Source: Blautia sp. BIOML-A1
GTDB lineage: Bacteria > Bacillota > Clostridia > Lachnospirales > Lachnospiraceae
Length of the DNA stretch: 43,011 nt
Assembly (NCBI RefSeq): GCF_009883055.1
Contig: NZ_WWVR01000029.1
Span: forward strand, 1 to 43,011
Direction: 5' to 3'
The stretch's first letter is position 1. Each line of letters begins with the position of its first letter. Shown here piece after piece: positions 18,501-25,833 of this stretch. The notes beneath the pieces are model-generated. The model was not told where the DNA came from and searched no databases. It was given only the letters and a program-made list of their open reading frames with translations. The translations under genes and the position numbers were made by a program.

Positions 18501-18797
18501 TTCTCCTGTTCCGTGAAGCTGCAAAAAACGGTCTCGCTCCAGTATATCTTCCTCGTCATAAAAGAAGTTTCTCAATGAGCCTTTTGTCTGTTCCATGAAA
18601 GTATCGAATGTATATCCCGTACTGCGTAACAGCAGATTACTTACAGACAAAATAGACAGGTTTTGGTCATAGTATCCTGTCATTATGCCTACCCCACCAT
18701 TATTTTCCAGTGTCCTCTGTACTGCCTGCGACACGGTCTGTGTCTGTCCCGGCACAGTATCATTTAAAGAATATATTTTGTCTTCATAATTTCCCAT
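15591..18797 (-). CDS. Soluble hybrid sensor histidine kinase with two receiver domains
   Basis: About 1068 residues, starting at 18797 (MGNYEDKIYS) after a GAGTGAGGA ribosome site; an upstream TTG in frame is less likely. The N-terminal half holds several PAS-like units (clear one: FWYFDCDENSEIVNAN... to SRIAGIFINIDGEKKEI). The HisKA domain has His568 in MSHDIRTPMNAI; the HATPase domain has the N box (VFVNLMSNAIKYTP), G1 (EDNGIGMS) and G2 (GTGLGMAIS). Two receiver domains follow: REC1 with Asp858 (LDWKMPDMDG) and REC2 with Asp1000 (FMDIQMPVMNG). There is no transmembrane segment or HPt domain, so it acts in the cytoplasm and its phosphate acceptor lies elsewhere. It is a single-gene unit; the signal is unknown. 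Confidence 0.9.
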   Translation of the reverse strand: MGNYEDKIYSLNDTVPGQTQTVSQAVQRTLENNGGVGIMTGYYDQNLSILSVSNLLLRSTGYTFDTFMEQTKGSLRNFFYDEEDILERDRFLQLHGTGEAQILAADGTVNNVRLCKEDATDEAGRQIWVMSVQVNWDHVNLALLNEAIYSGFWYFDCDENSEIVNANWSHEFRKMLGYHDTLDFPNKLESWSDLLHPQDKERVMVQLQAAIKDKTNQIKYQVEYRMRMKDNQYQWFRASAEVIRRLDGSASRIAGIFINIDGEKKEIMQAQKSAAFHRAFTKADLCEYYVNLEANTFDTFKVEPSLMTVFEQSYTWDELIRHFVDSYVVETDKKAVSSFYDRGYIAERLKGLETELALECRITLNGEERWVRNVIIRGEIEDSEYAMIFLRDITEAKVESARHLQVVADNASMELLIQSIVRLVDRFVVCDLENDRYEFYNLNGQMIYKPLGFYHDFQMQVLEKYKTLEPLEAMDILITPGNIRKKLKSENDIYKFEYCSLDEKTYKIASYIPLEWENGKLVKVLLASMDVTQEKKAEIESRKALKEAYRSAENANRAKTEFLSNMSHDIRTPMNAIVGLTAIAGANIESQDRVIECLSKITESSRHLLGLINEVLDMARIESGKMTLAQEDFNLSELVDNLITLTKPVLDEHKHNFDIHINHIEHEDVCGDSLRIQQVFVNLMSNAIKYTPDGGNITFSIEEKPNGFSELGCYEFTIEDNGIGMSPEFQKIMFDPFSRADDHRTTGVQGTGLGMAISRNIVNLMNGNIKVDSTLHKGTRITVTIYLELQEKEKEQDKDLMNLPVLVVDDDKTCCESTVATLKEIGITGEWVLSGREAVERCYARHELKDDYFAVILDWKMPDMDGIETARQIRKRIGKEITIIVLTSYEFTEIEEEAKAAGVDAFIAKPLFRSRLTATLRQFTSGRKEKTARNYLEELSEADYTGKKILLVEDNELNREIAVEILEMTGAEVETAENGKIAVEKVEVSQEGLYDLIFMDIQMPVMNGYEATAAIRSLPGEQGKLPIVAMTANAFAEDVQLTKNTGMNGHIAKPLDMNKLNDVLESWL

Positions 18798-18828
18798 TTT
18801 ATAAAAATCCTCACTCCGTTCTGGCACA

Positions 18829-18864
18829 CAAAAAGGACACCTGCCCAAAGTCCCGCCAGTGTCC
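18829..18864 (-). terminator. Likely leftward terminator
   Basis: GGACAC (18835-18840) and GTGTCC (18859-18864) form the stem, with a run of five T on the leftward strand just after it. It lies downstream of the small frame at 18905-19147 and upstream of the hybrid kinase start. Confidence 0.5.
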
Positions 18865-18904
18865 CTTCTGCTTCTCTTTCATATCACACATCCATATGTA
18901 TTTT

Positions 18905-19147
18905 TCACAATCTCATCCGATCTCGCATCTTTTCTACATATGGAAACAGCGGCAACCGGCTGACATGGTCAGGTTTTCTGACTTTAATCCCTTCTGGCTT
19001 TGCGTTCCTGCTTTTCAACAGGTTTGCCTTGAAATAATTTTCATTTTTATCAAAAAACAAAATACCATGAAGTTCTACACACGTCAATAATATTTTGATG
19101 AAATCATTACTGTTCATTCCGTTCACAGCAACTTGGTCAAAATCCAT
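18905..19147 (-). CDS. Small hypothetical protein whose start lies in a repeat element
   Basis: An 80-residue frame starts 20 nt after the recombinase remnant, with AAAGGTG about 7 nt before the ATG, and is followed by a plausible terminator. I recognise no family. The first 14 codons (MDFDQVAVNGMNSN) lie in the repeat fragment at 19106-19164. The same peptide with changes is readable in the 142-bp element at 32688-32829. The remainder is basic with LLKSRNAKPEGIKVRKP. It may be a genuine accessory gene of the mobile element, or a frame created when a repeat carrying a ribosome site and ATG inserted here. Confidence 0.35.
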   Translation of the reverse strand: MDFDQVAVNGMNSNDFIKILLTCVELHGILFFDKNENYFKANLLKSRNAKPEGIKVRKPDHVSRLPLFPYVEKMRDRMRL

Positions 19148-19164
19148 TCCTCATCACCTTTGGT
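19106..19164. repeat. Truncated copy of the ACTGTTCA-ended repeat element
   Basis: About 59 bp starting ATTACTGTTCATTCCGTTCA are closely similar to the left part of the element at 32688 (shared TTGGTCAAAAT, CATTCC and ATCACCTT). The right half and right inverted repeat are missing, replaced at about 19165 by the 3' end of the recombinase remnant. Confidence 0.6.
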
Positions 19165-19167
19165 ACA

Positions 19168-20037
19168 TCAATTCAGAGGGCGGGACCGAATCCAGTGCCG
19201 AGTAACCTCTGTGCCATCCTTCAGGCAGAAAAGCAGTTCGTGCGTCCCCTGCACCGTGATGGCTTCCACTTTATCAGAGAAGATATTCTCATCAAATTCC
19301 GGGATGCCAAGCACCGCCGCACTGGCTTCCATGAGTTTCGCTTCTGAGATATTCTTCGAATCACACCGTCTGTACTTTTCAGCTTTCTTTCCTGTACAGA
19401 CCCAAATCGGACGCTTTTTGCTGATCTCACTGGTATTCCAAAGCTGTCTGGTGTAATGCCTTTTACAGCGGCCACAGATCACCTTCATCGTAAATGGATA
19501 TTTCTTACCTGTGTGATTATAAGGAAACCGTCCCATTTCCCTGTTTCGGGCAAATTGCTCCTGCGCCCGTTCAAAAGTATCCATGTCGATGATTGCCTCA
19601 TGGGTGTCCTTCACAAAGTACTGTGGTAGCTCCCCCGTGTTCATCACTTTCTTTCTGGAAATTGGATCCCGGATAAAAGTCTTCTGAAGAAGAGTATTCC
19701 CTGTGTAAGTAATGTTCCGCAGAATATTTCCGACTGCACTTACTGAAATCGGATTTCCATTGACAGACGTAACACCTTCCCGCGTCAGTTTTCCGGCTAT
19801 TTTCGTCTGAGACTCACCTGCGAGAAAATCTCGAGAAATCCTCTCAACTATCTCCGCTTCTTCCTGGATCACAGTCATCGTTCCCTCCATCCAATGATAA
19901 CCAAAAGTTCTGCGTTTTGTATTTCCGATTCCTTTCTGGAAAGCTTTGCGAATCGCCCACTTTACATTTTCGCTGATAGCTTCACTTTCTGCCTGTACCA
20001 CAGATGTGCATGGGAATTCCCGCTCTACAAGCAGTCT
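19168..20037 (-). pseudogene. Large serine recombinase, C-terminal remnant
   Basis: The open frame (about 289 codons, opening after a TAA at 20040-20038) encodes the middle and C-terminal parts of a large serine site-specific recombinase. Visible parts are the helix after the catalytic domain (AISENVKWAIRKAFQKG), the Recombinase domain (IVERISRDFLAGESQTKIAGKLTREGV, then ILRNITYTGNTLLQK) and a zinc-ribbon (CGRCKRHYTRQLW and CTGKKAEKYRRC). The whole N-terminal resolvase domain with the catalytic serine is absent, so it cannot catalyse recombination. It probably marks an excised or decayed integrative element; no matching attachment sites were identified. Confidence 0.8.
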
Positions 20038-20042
20038 TTACA

Positions 20043-20072
20043 TTGACATCAGCAACATATGCATGGTATGGT
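20043..20072 (+). promoter_or_regulatory. Possible promoter of the MATE gene
   Basis: TTGACA (20043-20048), an 18-nt spacer and TATGGT (20067-20072). About 95 nt of leader follow before the ATG at 20167. Confidence 0.4.
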
Positions 20073-20166
20073 ACAAATAATAAGGTAGAGAGGAAACTGT
20101 CACGAAGAGCAGTCCTTCATCTCTATTGATTCAAAGAACACAGGAAAGGGAAGAGTAATTTTAGCT

Positions 20167-21510
20167 ATGAAAAAGAGTCTGAGAATGACAGAGGGAAGTA
20201 TCTCCCAAAAGATCATTTTTTTTGCAATTCCATTGTTTCTGGGAAATCTGTTCCAGCAATTGTATAATACTGCTGATTCCCTGATCGTAGGAAATTTTCT
20301 TGGAAGTAATGCACTGGCGGCAGTCAGTTCATCTGGAAATCTGATTTTTCTGATGGTAGGTTTTATTAACGGTATTGCCATGGGTGCAGGTGTTGTTATT
20401 GCACGATATTATGGAGCAAAAAAAAGAGACTGCCTGCAAAAGGCAATCCACACAACGGTTGCATTCGGACTTGTGGCCGGTGCTGTGCTGACAGCTTTGG
20501 GAATGTTTCTGGCACCAAAGATCCTGGTATTGATGGGAACTCCTGCGGACGTGCTCCCGGAATCTATTGTGTATTTCCGTACATATTTTGCAGGGTCTAT
20601 GGGTGTTGTCATGTACAATATCTTTGTTGGAGTTCTGCAGTCGGTCGGTGATGGACGCCATCCACTGATATATCTGATTATTTCTTCCTGTGTCAATGTC
20701 GTTCTGGATATTTTCTTTATTGCAGGTCTTGGTATGGGAGTCGGATCAGCAGCACTTGCAACCGCAATTTCACAGTTTGTCAGTGCACTGCTCTGTATGG
20801 TTCATTTGCTGCGTGTGGAAGAAGAATACCGTCTGGAACTGCGAGAGATTCGTTTTGACAGTTCTATGCTGAAGCAGATCATCCAGAATGGTGTACCATC
20901 TGGCTTTCAGAATTCAGTGATCGCGATCGCAAATGTTTTTGTGCAGTCAAATATAAATGCATTTGGAAAAATGGCAATGGCAGGATGTGGTTCCTACTCT
21001 AAGATAGAGGGGTTCGCCTTTTTGCCGGTGACCTGTTTTACGATGGCTCTGACAACCTTTGTCAGTCAAAATCTGGGTGCAAAACAGTATGACCGGGCGA
21101 AAAAGGGAGCAAGGTTTGGGGTGCTCTGTTCGATTGCTATTGCAGAGTTGATCGGTATTATCATATATGTGGCAGCACCGGTACTGATCACAGCGTTTAA
21201 CAGAGATCCTGATGTTGTACATTATGGAGTCATGCAGTCCAGAACAATTGCGTTATTTTATTGTCTGCTGGCGTTTTCTCATTGTATCGCAGCAGTACTT
21301 CGTGGATCAGGTAACGCATCCGTTCCGATGATCGTTATGCTCTGTGACTGGTGTCTGTTCCGCGTAAGCTACATTACTGTGGCAGTTCGTATTATCCCGG
21401 ATATACGAGTGATTTTCTGGGCATATCCATTGACCTGGGGTATCAGCTCCGTGATCTTTCTGTATCTGTTCTTACGGGGAAAATGGGTTTACGGATTCGA
21501 GAAATCTTAA
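20167..21510 (+). CDS. MATE-family efflux transporter
   Basis: This 447-residue membrane protein of the multidrug and toxin extrusion family has about 12 hydrophobic segments in two related halves. The N-terminus shows the typical GSISQKIIFFAIPLFLGNLFQQLYNTADSLIVGNFLG-type pattern, with conserved Asn and Asp in helix 1 (QQLYNTADS). The start of the second half (VPSGFQNSVIAIANVFVQSNINAFG) mirrors it. Such exporters expel drugs or metabolites by Na+ or H+ antiport; the substrate here is unknown. It stands alone between two broken genes. Confidence 0.9.
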   Translation: MKKSLRMTEGSISQKIIFFAIPLFLGNLFQQLYNTADSLIVGNFLGSNALAAVSSSGNLIFLMVGFINGIAMGAGVVIARYYGAKKRDCLQKAIHTTVAFGLVAGAVLTALGMFLAPKILVLMGTPADVLPESIVYFRTYFAGSMGVVMYNIFVGVLQSVGDGRHPLIYLIISSCVNVVLDIFFIAGLGMGVGSAALATAISQFVSALLCMVHLLRVEEEYRLELREIRFDSSMLKQIIQNGVPSGFQNSVIAIANVFVQSNINAFGKMAMAGCGSYSKIEGFAFLPVTCFTMALTTFVSQNLGAKQYDRAKKGARFGVLCSIAIAELIGIIIYVAAPVLITAFNRDPDVVHYGVMQSRTIALFYCLLAFSHCIAAVLRGSGNASVPMIVMLCDWCLFRVSYITVAVRIIPDIRVIFWAYPLTWGISSVIFLYLFLRGKWVYGFEKS

Positions 21511-21513
21511 CCG

Positions 21514-22331
21514 CTATACCGAATATTCGCATAAAATTTTCTTTACGTTTTCGATTTTTACAGGCTTTGCAAGGTGAGCATTCATTCCCGCTGCCAGACA
21601 CTTTTCTTTATCTTCTCTGAATGCATTTGCTGTCATGGCAATGATCGGGATTGTCTCAGCATCTGGATGTTTCAGTGACCGGATTGTTTTTATCGCAGTA
21701 AGCCCATCCATTACAGGCATCATGATATCCATCAGAATTGCGTCAAAATAACCTTCCGGTTTCTCTTGAAACATCCTAACCGCCTGCAGTCCATCTTCTG
21801 CAAATGTCAGATTTGCACCTTCATCAGACAACAGCGTTTTCGCAATTTCTGCGTTCAGTTCATTATCCTCCACCAGCAATAAGTTTAATCCACTAATATC
21901 CATCTGTGCTGCTGTTTTCTTTACTGTATCTGATGCGGAAGCAAGTTTAAACAGAATTCTGATAATAAAAGTTGATCCGATTCCCTGTCATCAAAATGCT
22001 TCTCCGCAATCTTCAGCAATCCAATAATGCCATTCAGCGGGGTTCTCATATCATGAGACATCCTGGAGAGAAAATCAGACTTGCTTTTATTTGCTTTCTT
22101 TTCACTTTCCAATGCAATTGATTTGTGCATGAAGTCATTTTTATCCAGCATGAGATTCCAATGTTCGATGGTTCCGTCTTTCTTTATTACTTTCTGTCCC
22201 CGATCTTCGATGTATTTGTATGTGCCGTCCTTACAGCGTATCCGGTAAATAGTAGCATAATGATCGGAATAAGTATATTGATTTAATGCATCTGCAAGTC
22301 CGACTTCCACATCATCCGGATGTGCTGATTT
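21514..22331 (-). pseudogene. Hybrid histidine kinase, decayed: PAS-HisKA fused out of frame to REC
   Basis: Two adjacent frames are pieces of one former hybrid kinase. The upstream piece (22331 to about 21924) encodes a PAS-like segment and a HisKA domain with MSHDMRTPLNGI, then a nonsense tail. The downstream piece (to 21514) holds a full receiver domain ([23 protein letters not shown] with the phospho-acceptor Asp, and the AKP lysine). Reading the receiver frame upstream gives [15 protein letters not shown], the very end of a HATPase domain. So an internal deletion near 21982-21992 removed almost all of the ATPase domain and shifted the frame. The 5' part is also lost (in-frame TGA at 22334-22332). 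Confidence 0.82.
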
Positions 22332-22429
22332 TCATTCAGCAATGTAGCATATTTACAAATTTCCCGTTTTAATGAACAAAAGCAACAAAGCAGAAAAATC
22401 CGATTTTAACTCCTCCGGATAAGCAGAAA

Positions 22430-22461
22430 ATCCAATTTCCATTTATGGCTGGAAATTGGAT
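22430..22461 (-). terminator. Rho-independent terminator of the SH3-domain protein gene
   Basis: ATCCAATTTCCA and TGGAAATTGGAT form a perfect 12-bp stem with an 8-nt loop. TTTT follows on the leftward strand. The stop codon is at 22470. Confidence 0.75.
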
Positions 22462-22469
22462 CTTCATTC

Positions 22470-23585
22470 TTAACGTTTCTTATAATGGTAAATGATAACT
22501 CCGACTGCTGCAAGTATTGCAATTGCCAGAATCCAGATAAGAGGCTTAAAGCTTCCTGCATCCTTCTTTGCCGCTACACTCTGTCCTGCGGTCTGAACAT
22601 TCTCTTTATTGTCCTGTTCGTCTGCTGCCGGTTTCGGAGTTTCCGTTGCTTCCAGGGTTTCCGTTGCCACCGGGATTTCTGTCGGTGCAGGAGTCTCTGT
22701 CGGTACCGGTGTTTCTGTTGCCGCCGGAGTCTCTGTCGGTGCAGGCGTTTCTGTTGCTGTCGGGGTCTCTGTCGCTACCGGTGTTTCCGTTGCCTTCGGT
22801 ACTTCCGTTGGAGTCACTGTTATTGCGGTTGGTGTGGCTGAAGCTTCCGGTACTTCTGTGACAGTCGGTGAGACTGACTTCCCTGCTGATACCGCATCGC
22901 CTTCCTGCATTGGCACTGGTGTCATGTCCACTGCCTCTGAGGTCTGTGGGTTCTCATAAGTACCGTGTTCCTTCGCCCATTCTTCGGTCTTCTCCAGATC
23001 CACCCAGCCCTCTGTGCCATCGATTGTTGTAACGCCCCAATGGCTGCCGTCAACCAGATCTGCATCCTTCGTAATATGAAGAGTCTCTCCATTCTGGATC
23101 TCACGTACTCCCGGAACTTCACCGTACTTGGTTCCCGGTCCCTGATAAAGCTTCTGGGTGCCATCCTCTGCGTAAGCCCTGACATTGTAGTCTGCATTAT
23201 AATCTACATTGTCTCTGCCTGCAATGTACAGTTCTGAATCGATTGCCTCCTTGCGGGACTGTGCCGGTCTGCAGTCATCCAGCGGAACATAACCGTACAT
23301 ACCATGGTATTCTGTATAACCCCAGGTTCGGTTGTTTACCTTATCTTCGGTCTCTCCCTCAATATGTAAAGCCGTTCCATTCGGAATCTGGCTGTCATTT
23401 AATTTCGCAGAATTCAGATCCGGCAGAGAATAGATATCAATTCCTCCTGCCTTAGATTCTACAATCATGTAATAATCTGTTTTATAATCAGGACTTTGTT
23501 TCCCCTCCTGCACATCTGCCATAACATTCACACTCATCAAAAGTCCCAGCATGATGGTCAGAAGACTCGTTATTATCTTTTTCAT
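22470..23585 (-). CDS. Secreted SH3-domain protein with TETP repeats and C-terminal membrane anchor
   Basis: About 371 residues, starting at 23585 (MKKIITSLLT) with AGGAGA upstream. Residues 1-24 form a Sec signal peptide ending VMA. Two bacterial SH3-like modules follow (about residues 35-110, with YYMIVESKAGGIDIYSLP and HGMYGYVPLDDC, and about 135-215, with GPGTKYGEVPGVREIQNGETL and TEGWVDLEK). Next is a low-complexity Thr/Pro/Glu stalk of about 90 residues built on a x-x-T-E-T-P unit, then a short linker and a single membrane helix (LIWILAIAILAAVGVIIYHY) with a KKR stop-transfer tail. It is probably a cell-surface protein displayed on a rigid stalk; no enzymatic domain is seen. Confidence 0.8.
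   Translation of the reverse strand: MKKIITSLLTIMLGLLMSVNVMADVQEGKQSPDYKTDYYMIVESKAGGIDIYSLPDLNSAKLNDSQIPNGTALHIEGETEDKVNNRTWGYTEYHGMYGYVPLDDCRPAQSRKEAIDSELYIAGRDNVDYNADYNVRAYAEDGTQKLYQGPGTKYGEVPGVREIQNGETLHITKDADLVDGSHWGVTTIDGTEGWVDLEKTEEWAKEHGTYENPQTSEAVDMTPVPMQEGDAVSAGKSVSPTVTEVPEASATPTAITVTPTEVPKATETPVATETPTATETPAPTETPAATETPVPTETPAPTEIPVATETLEATETPKPAADEQDNKENVQTAGQSVAAKKDAGSFKPLIWILAIAILAAVGVIIYHYKKR
22634..22815. repeat. Degenerate 18-nt tandem repeat encoding a TETP stalk
   Basis: Roughly ten 18-nt units of the form GGNGTTTCTGTTGCNGNN code for the 6-residue TETP repeat of the surface protein. Such repeats commonly vary in copy number between strains. Confidence 0.75.
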
Positions 23586-23631
23586 TTTATCTTCTCCTGT
23601 ACGATGTTGATCCCAAAAAGTTTCTTCCCCT

Positions 23632-23660
23632 ATCATACCATAGTAATCCCTCAATGATAA
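23632..23660 (-). promoter_or_regulatory. Possible promoter of the SH3-domain protein gene
   Basis: Read leftward: an extended -10, TGGTATGAT (TATGAT at 23637-23632), with a weak -35 (TTATCA) 17 nt further upstream, about 50 nt before the ATG. Confidence 0.4.
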
Positions 23661-23746
23661 TCCTTTTTTATTCCAAAAAACATATTTTTTTCGACATTTT
23701 TACCGATATTATAAAGGAACAAAGCGGAGTAATTTCCCATAAAGTT

Positions 23747-23782
23747 AAAAATGGCATCCCCGGAGATTTCTCCAGGGATGCC
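23747..23782 (-). terminator. Rho-independent terminator of fucI
   Basis: GGCATCCC, GGAGA, a short loop, TCTCC and GGGATGCC form a long stem with one C-A mismatch. It is followed by TTTTT on the leftward strand. Confidence 0.85.
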
Positions 23783-23818
23783 TGAATCATGGCAATTAAT
23801 TGATTCCTTAGTTAATTA

Positions 23819-25615
23819 TTATTTGTACAGAGGTCCGTAGTTCTTGCATGCACGGAAGTCTGCACCTTCTTTGTCCATACCAAATGCATTCCATGCTGCC
23901 GGACGATAGATATCTTTTTCCGGAACGTTGTGCATGGATACCGGGATACGAAGCATAGAGCACATTGTGATCAGGTCAGCTCCGATATGTCCGTAGGAGA
24001 TAGCACCGTGGTTAGCTCCCCAGTTGTTCATTACATCATAAGCTGTCTTGAACGGTCCCTCTTTGCCATCGCATCTTGGAGCGAACCATGTGCATGGCCA
24101 TGTGTAATCTGTACGTTTCCAGAGTTTGTCAGATACTTCTGCCGGAAGAGCTACTGTCCATCCTTCAGCGATCTGCAGAACCGGTCCAAGTCCTTTGACA
24201 AGGTTCAGACGGATCATAGTTGCAGGCATCTGAGCACGTGTTTCATAACGGCTGGAGTATCCGCCTCCACGGAAGTATCCGTTGTCGGCCATACACCATT
24301 CTGTGTTATCCATGATTGCTTTCTGGTCTTCTTCTGTGATATCCCACCACTGTTTCATAACAGCATTGCCGTTTTCGTCTTTTGCTTCGCCGTTAGCATC
24401 GAGGCATGCAGCACCGGAGTTGATCAGGTGAAGGAATCCGCCAGCTTCTTTGGCAACACCCTCAAGGTCATATCCTGTAGCTTTCTTAACAGCCTCCGGG
24501 CTCCAGTATGTACGAACGTCAGCGAAGATCTGAGCTCTGTTTGTAAGAAGTTTCATGAACATCATTCCAAGACCGTTGAGAACGTCATTCTCTGTAGCGA
24601 GGATGTACGGCTCACGAGCTCCGTTCCAGTCGAAGGATGTGTTCAGCATAGCTTCTGCAAAGTCACCGTTTGGATAGAAGTCTGTCCACTGTCTCTGTCC
24701 CTGGAAACCAGCTGCCAGAGCGTTGTGTCCGATTGCTTCTTCGGAGAATGCAGGATCAAGATTATCACAGCCGTTCATCAATTCTTTGATGATAACTGCC
24801 ATCTTAACTACGAATTCAAACTGCTCTTCTTTCTTCTCCGGGGAGAACTGAAGTTCTTCCGGGTTCTTGTCCCAGCCGATCTTGCAGGTTTCTTTTGCCC
24901 ATTTGAGAGCTTTCTCAAATTCTTCGTGATCATAGATACCCTCTGTCATACGACGGATGATTTCTACCTCATCAACGGATTCAACACGCATTCCAAGATA
25001 GGATTCGATAAAGTCGGAATCGATGATAGATCCGCCGATACCCATTGTAACAGAACCGATCTGAAGGTAGGATTTACCTCTCATGGATGCTGCTGCAACT
25101 GCTGCGCGTCCGAATCTCAGTAATTTTTCTTTAACGTCTTCCGGAATAGATGTGTCATCAGCTTCCTGAACATCATGTCCGTAGATACCGAATGCCGGAA
25201 GTCCCTTCTGTGCATGTGTAGCAAGAACGGATGCAAGATAAACTGCTCCAGGTCTCTCTGTTCCGTTGAATCCCCATACAGCTTTGATTGTCTGCGGGTC
25301 CATATCCATTGTTTCTGCACCATAGCACCAGCAAGGTGTAACTGTAACTGTGATATCAACGCCTTCTTTACGGAATTTATCAGCACATGCTGCACTCTCA
25401 CCTACACGTCCGATTGTTGTATCAGCGATAACAACTTTAACCGGCTCACCGTTGGAATATTTCAAATTTTCTTCAAAAAGCTTTGCAGCGGACTTAGCCA
25501 TGTTCATTGTCTGCTCTTCAAGAGATCCTCTTACGTCCAGGGCTCCTCTACGTCCATCAATTGTTGGTCTGATACCGATAACCGGATAGCTGCCTACTAA
25601 TCTGCTCTTTGCCAT
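23819..25615 (-). CDS. fucI: L-fucose isomerase
   Basis: This 598-residue enzyme converts L-fucose to L-fuculose (family members often also act on D-arabinose), close to the usual 590 residues. Visible family segments are [21 protein letters not shown] near the N-terminus, [32 protein letters not shown], the metal-site region ([32 protein letters not shown]) and a C-terminal [14 protein letters not shown] with conserved His. GGAGG lies 9 nt before the ATG. It is a single-gene unit with its own terminator and is divergent from an AraC regulator. Its product feeds fuculose-1-phosphate aldolase in the BMC locus, but the fuculokinase needed in between is not in this window. Confidence 0.95.
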   Translation of the reverse strand: MAKSRLVGSYPVIGIRPTIDGRRGALDVRGSLEEQTMNMAKSAAKLFEENLKYSNGEPVKVVIADTTIGRVGESAACADKFRKEGVDITVTVTPCWCYGAETMDMDPQTIKAVWGFNGTERPGAVYLASVLATHAQKGLPAFGIYGHDVQEADDTSIPEDVKEKLLRFGRAAVAAASMRGKSYLQIGSVTMGIGGSIIDSDFIESYLGMRVESVDEVEIIRRMTEGIYDHEEFEKALKWAKETCKIGWDKNPEELQFSPEKKEEQFEFVVKMAVIIKELMNGCDNLDPAFSEEAIGHNALAAGFQGQRQWTDFYPNGDFAEAMLNTSFDWNGAREPYILATENDVLNGLGMMFMKLLTNRAQIFADVRTYWSPEAVKKATGYDLEGVAKEAGGFLHLINSGAACLDANGEAKDENGNAVMKQWWDITEEDQKAIMDNTEWCMADNGYFRGGGYSSRYETRAQMPATMIRLNLVKGLGPVLQIAEGWTVALPAEVSDKLWKRTDYTWPCTWFAPRCDGKEGPFKTAYDVMNNWGANHGAISYGHIGADLITMCSMLRIPVSMHNVPEKDIYRPAAWNAFGMDKEGADFRACKNYGPLYK

Positions 25616-25665
25616 GATAAATTACCTCCATATAAATTAAGTAATTGTCTGTCGGGAGTTTCTGA

Positions 25666-25680
25666 TGTTCACTGTGAACA
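25666..25680. promoter_or_regulatory. Perfect palindrome in the fucI leader
   Basis: TGTTCAC, one T, then GTGAACA. It lies about 50 nt upstream of the fucI ATG and just downstream of the predicted transcript start, a fitting place for a repressor operator or an RNA hairpin. The half-site resembles the ACTGTTCAC ends of the dispersed repeat elements. Confidence 0.45.
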
Positions 25681-25703
25681 GTCCACAAAAAGCTCCCTTG
25701 TTT

Positions 25704-25754
25704 TCTATATTTCATAGTATACAATTGCCAAGGGATAATTACTTGTGTTATAAT
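25704..25754. promoter_or_regulatory. Overlapping divergent promoters for fucI (-) and the AraC regulator (+)
   Basis: Plus strand: TTGCCA (25725-25730), an 18-nt spacer and TATAAT (25749-25754). Minus strand: TTGGCA (25731-25726), a 16-nt spacer and TATAGA (25709-25704). The two -35 boxes share the same bases, so binding of RNA polymerase at the two promoters should be mutually exclusive. Confidence 0.55.
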
Positions 25755-25833
25755 GGCAAAAAGTAGTACAATATTCACTTTTTTGACTGTGGGTATGATT
25801 TTTTTGAAAAAAATACATAAGGAGGAGATTTTT

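Noticed and set aside
22634..22815. CRISPR-like repetitive pattern
   Set aside because: Units are degenerate, directly adjacent without spacers and stay in frame as a protein stalk.
22485..22959. Rightward open frames opposite the SH3 protein, rich in Val/Gly/Ser or Cys/Arg
   Set aside because: They are mirror frames of the 18-nt TETP repeat, without ribosome sites or family resemblance.
23930..25123. A 397-codon rightward open frame opposite fucI
   Set aside because: It lies fully inside the well-supported fucI gene on the other strand, is Cys/Ser-rich with no recognisable domain, and has no ribosome site.
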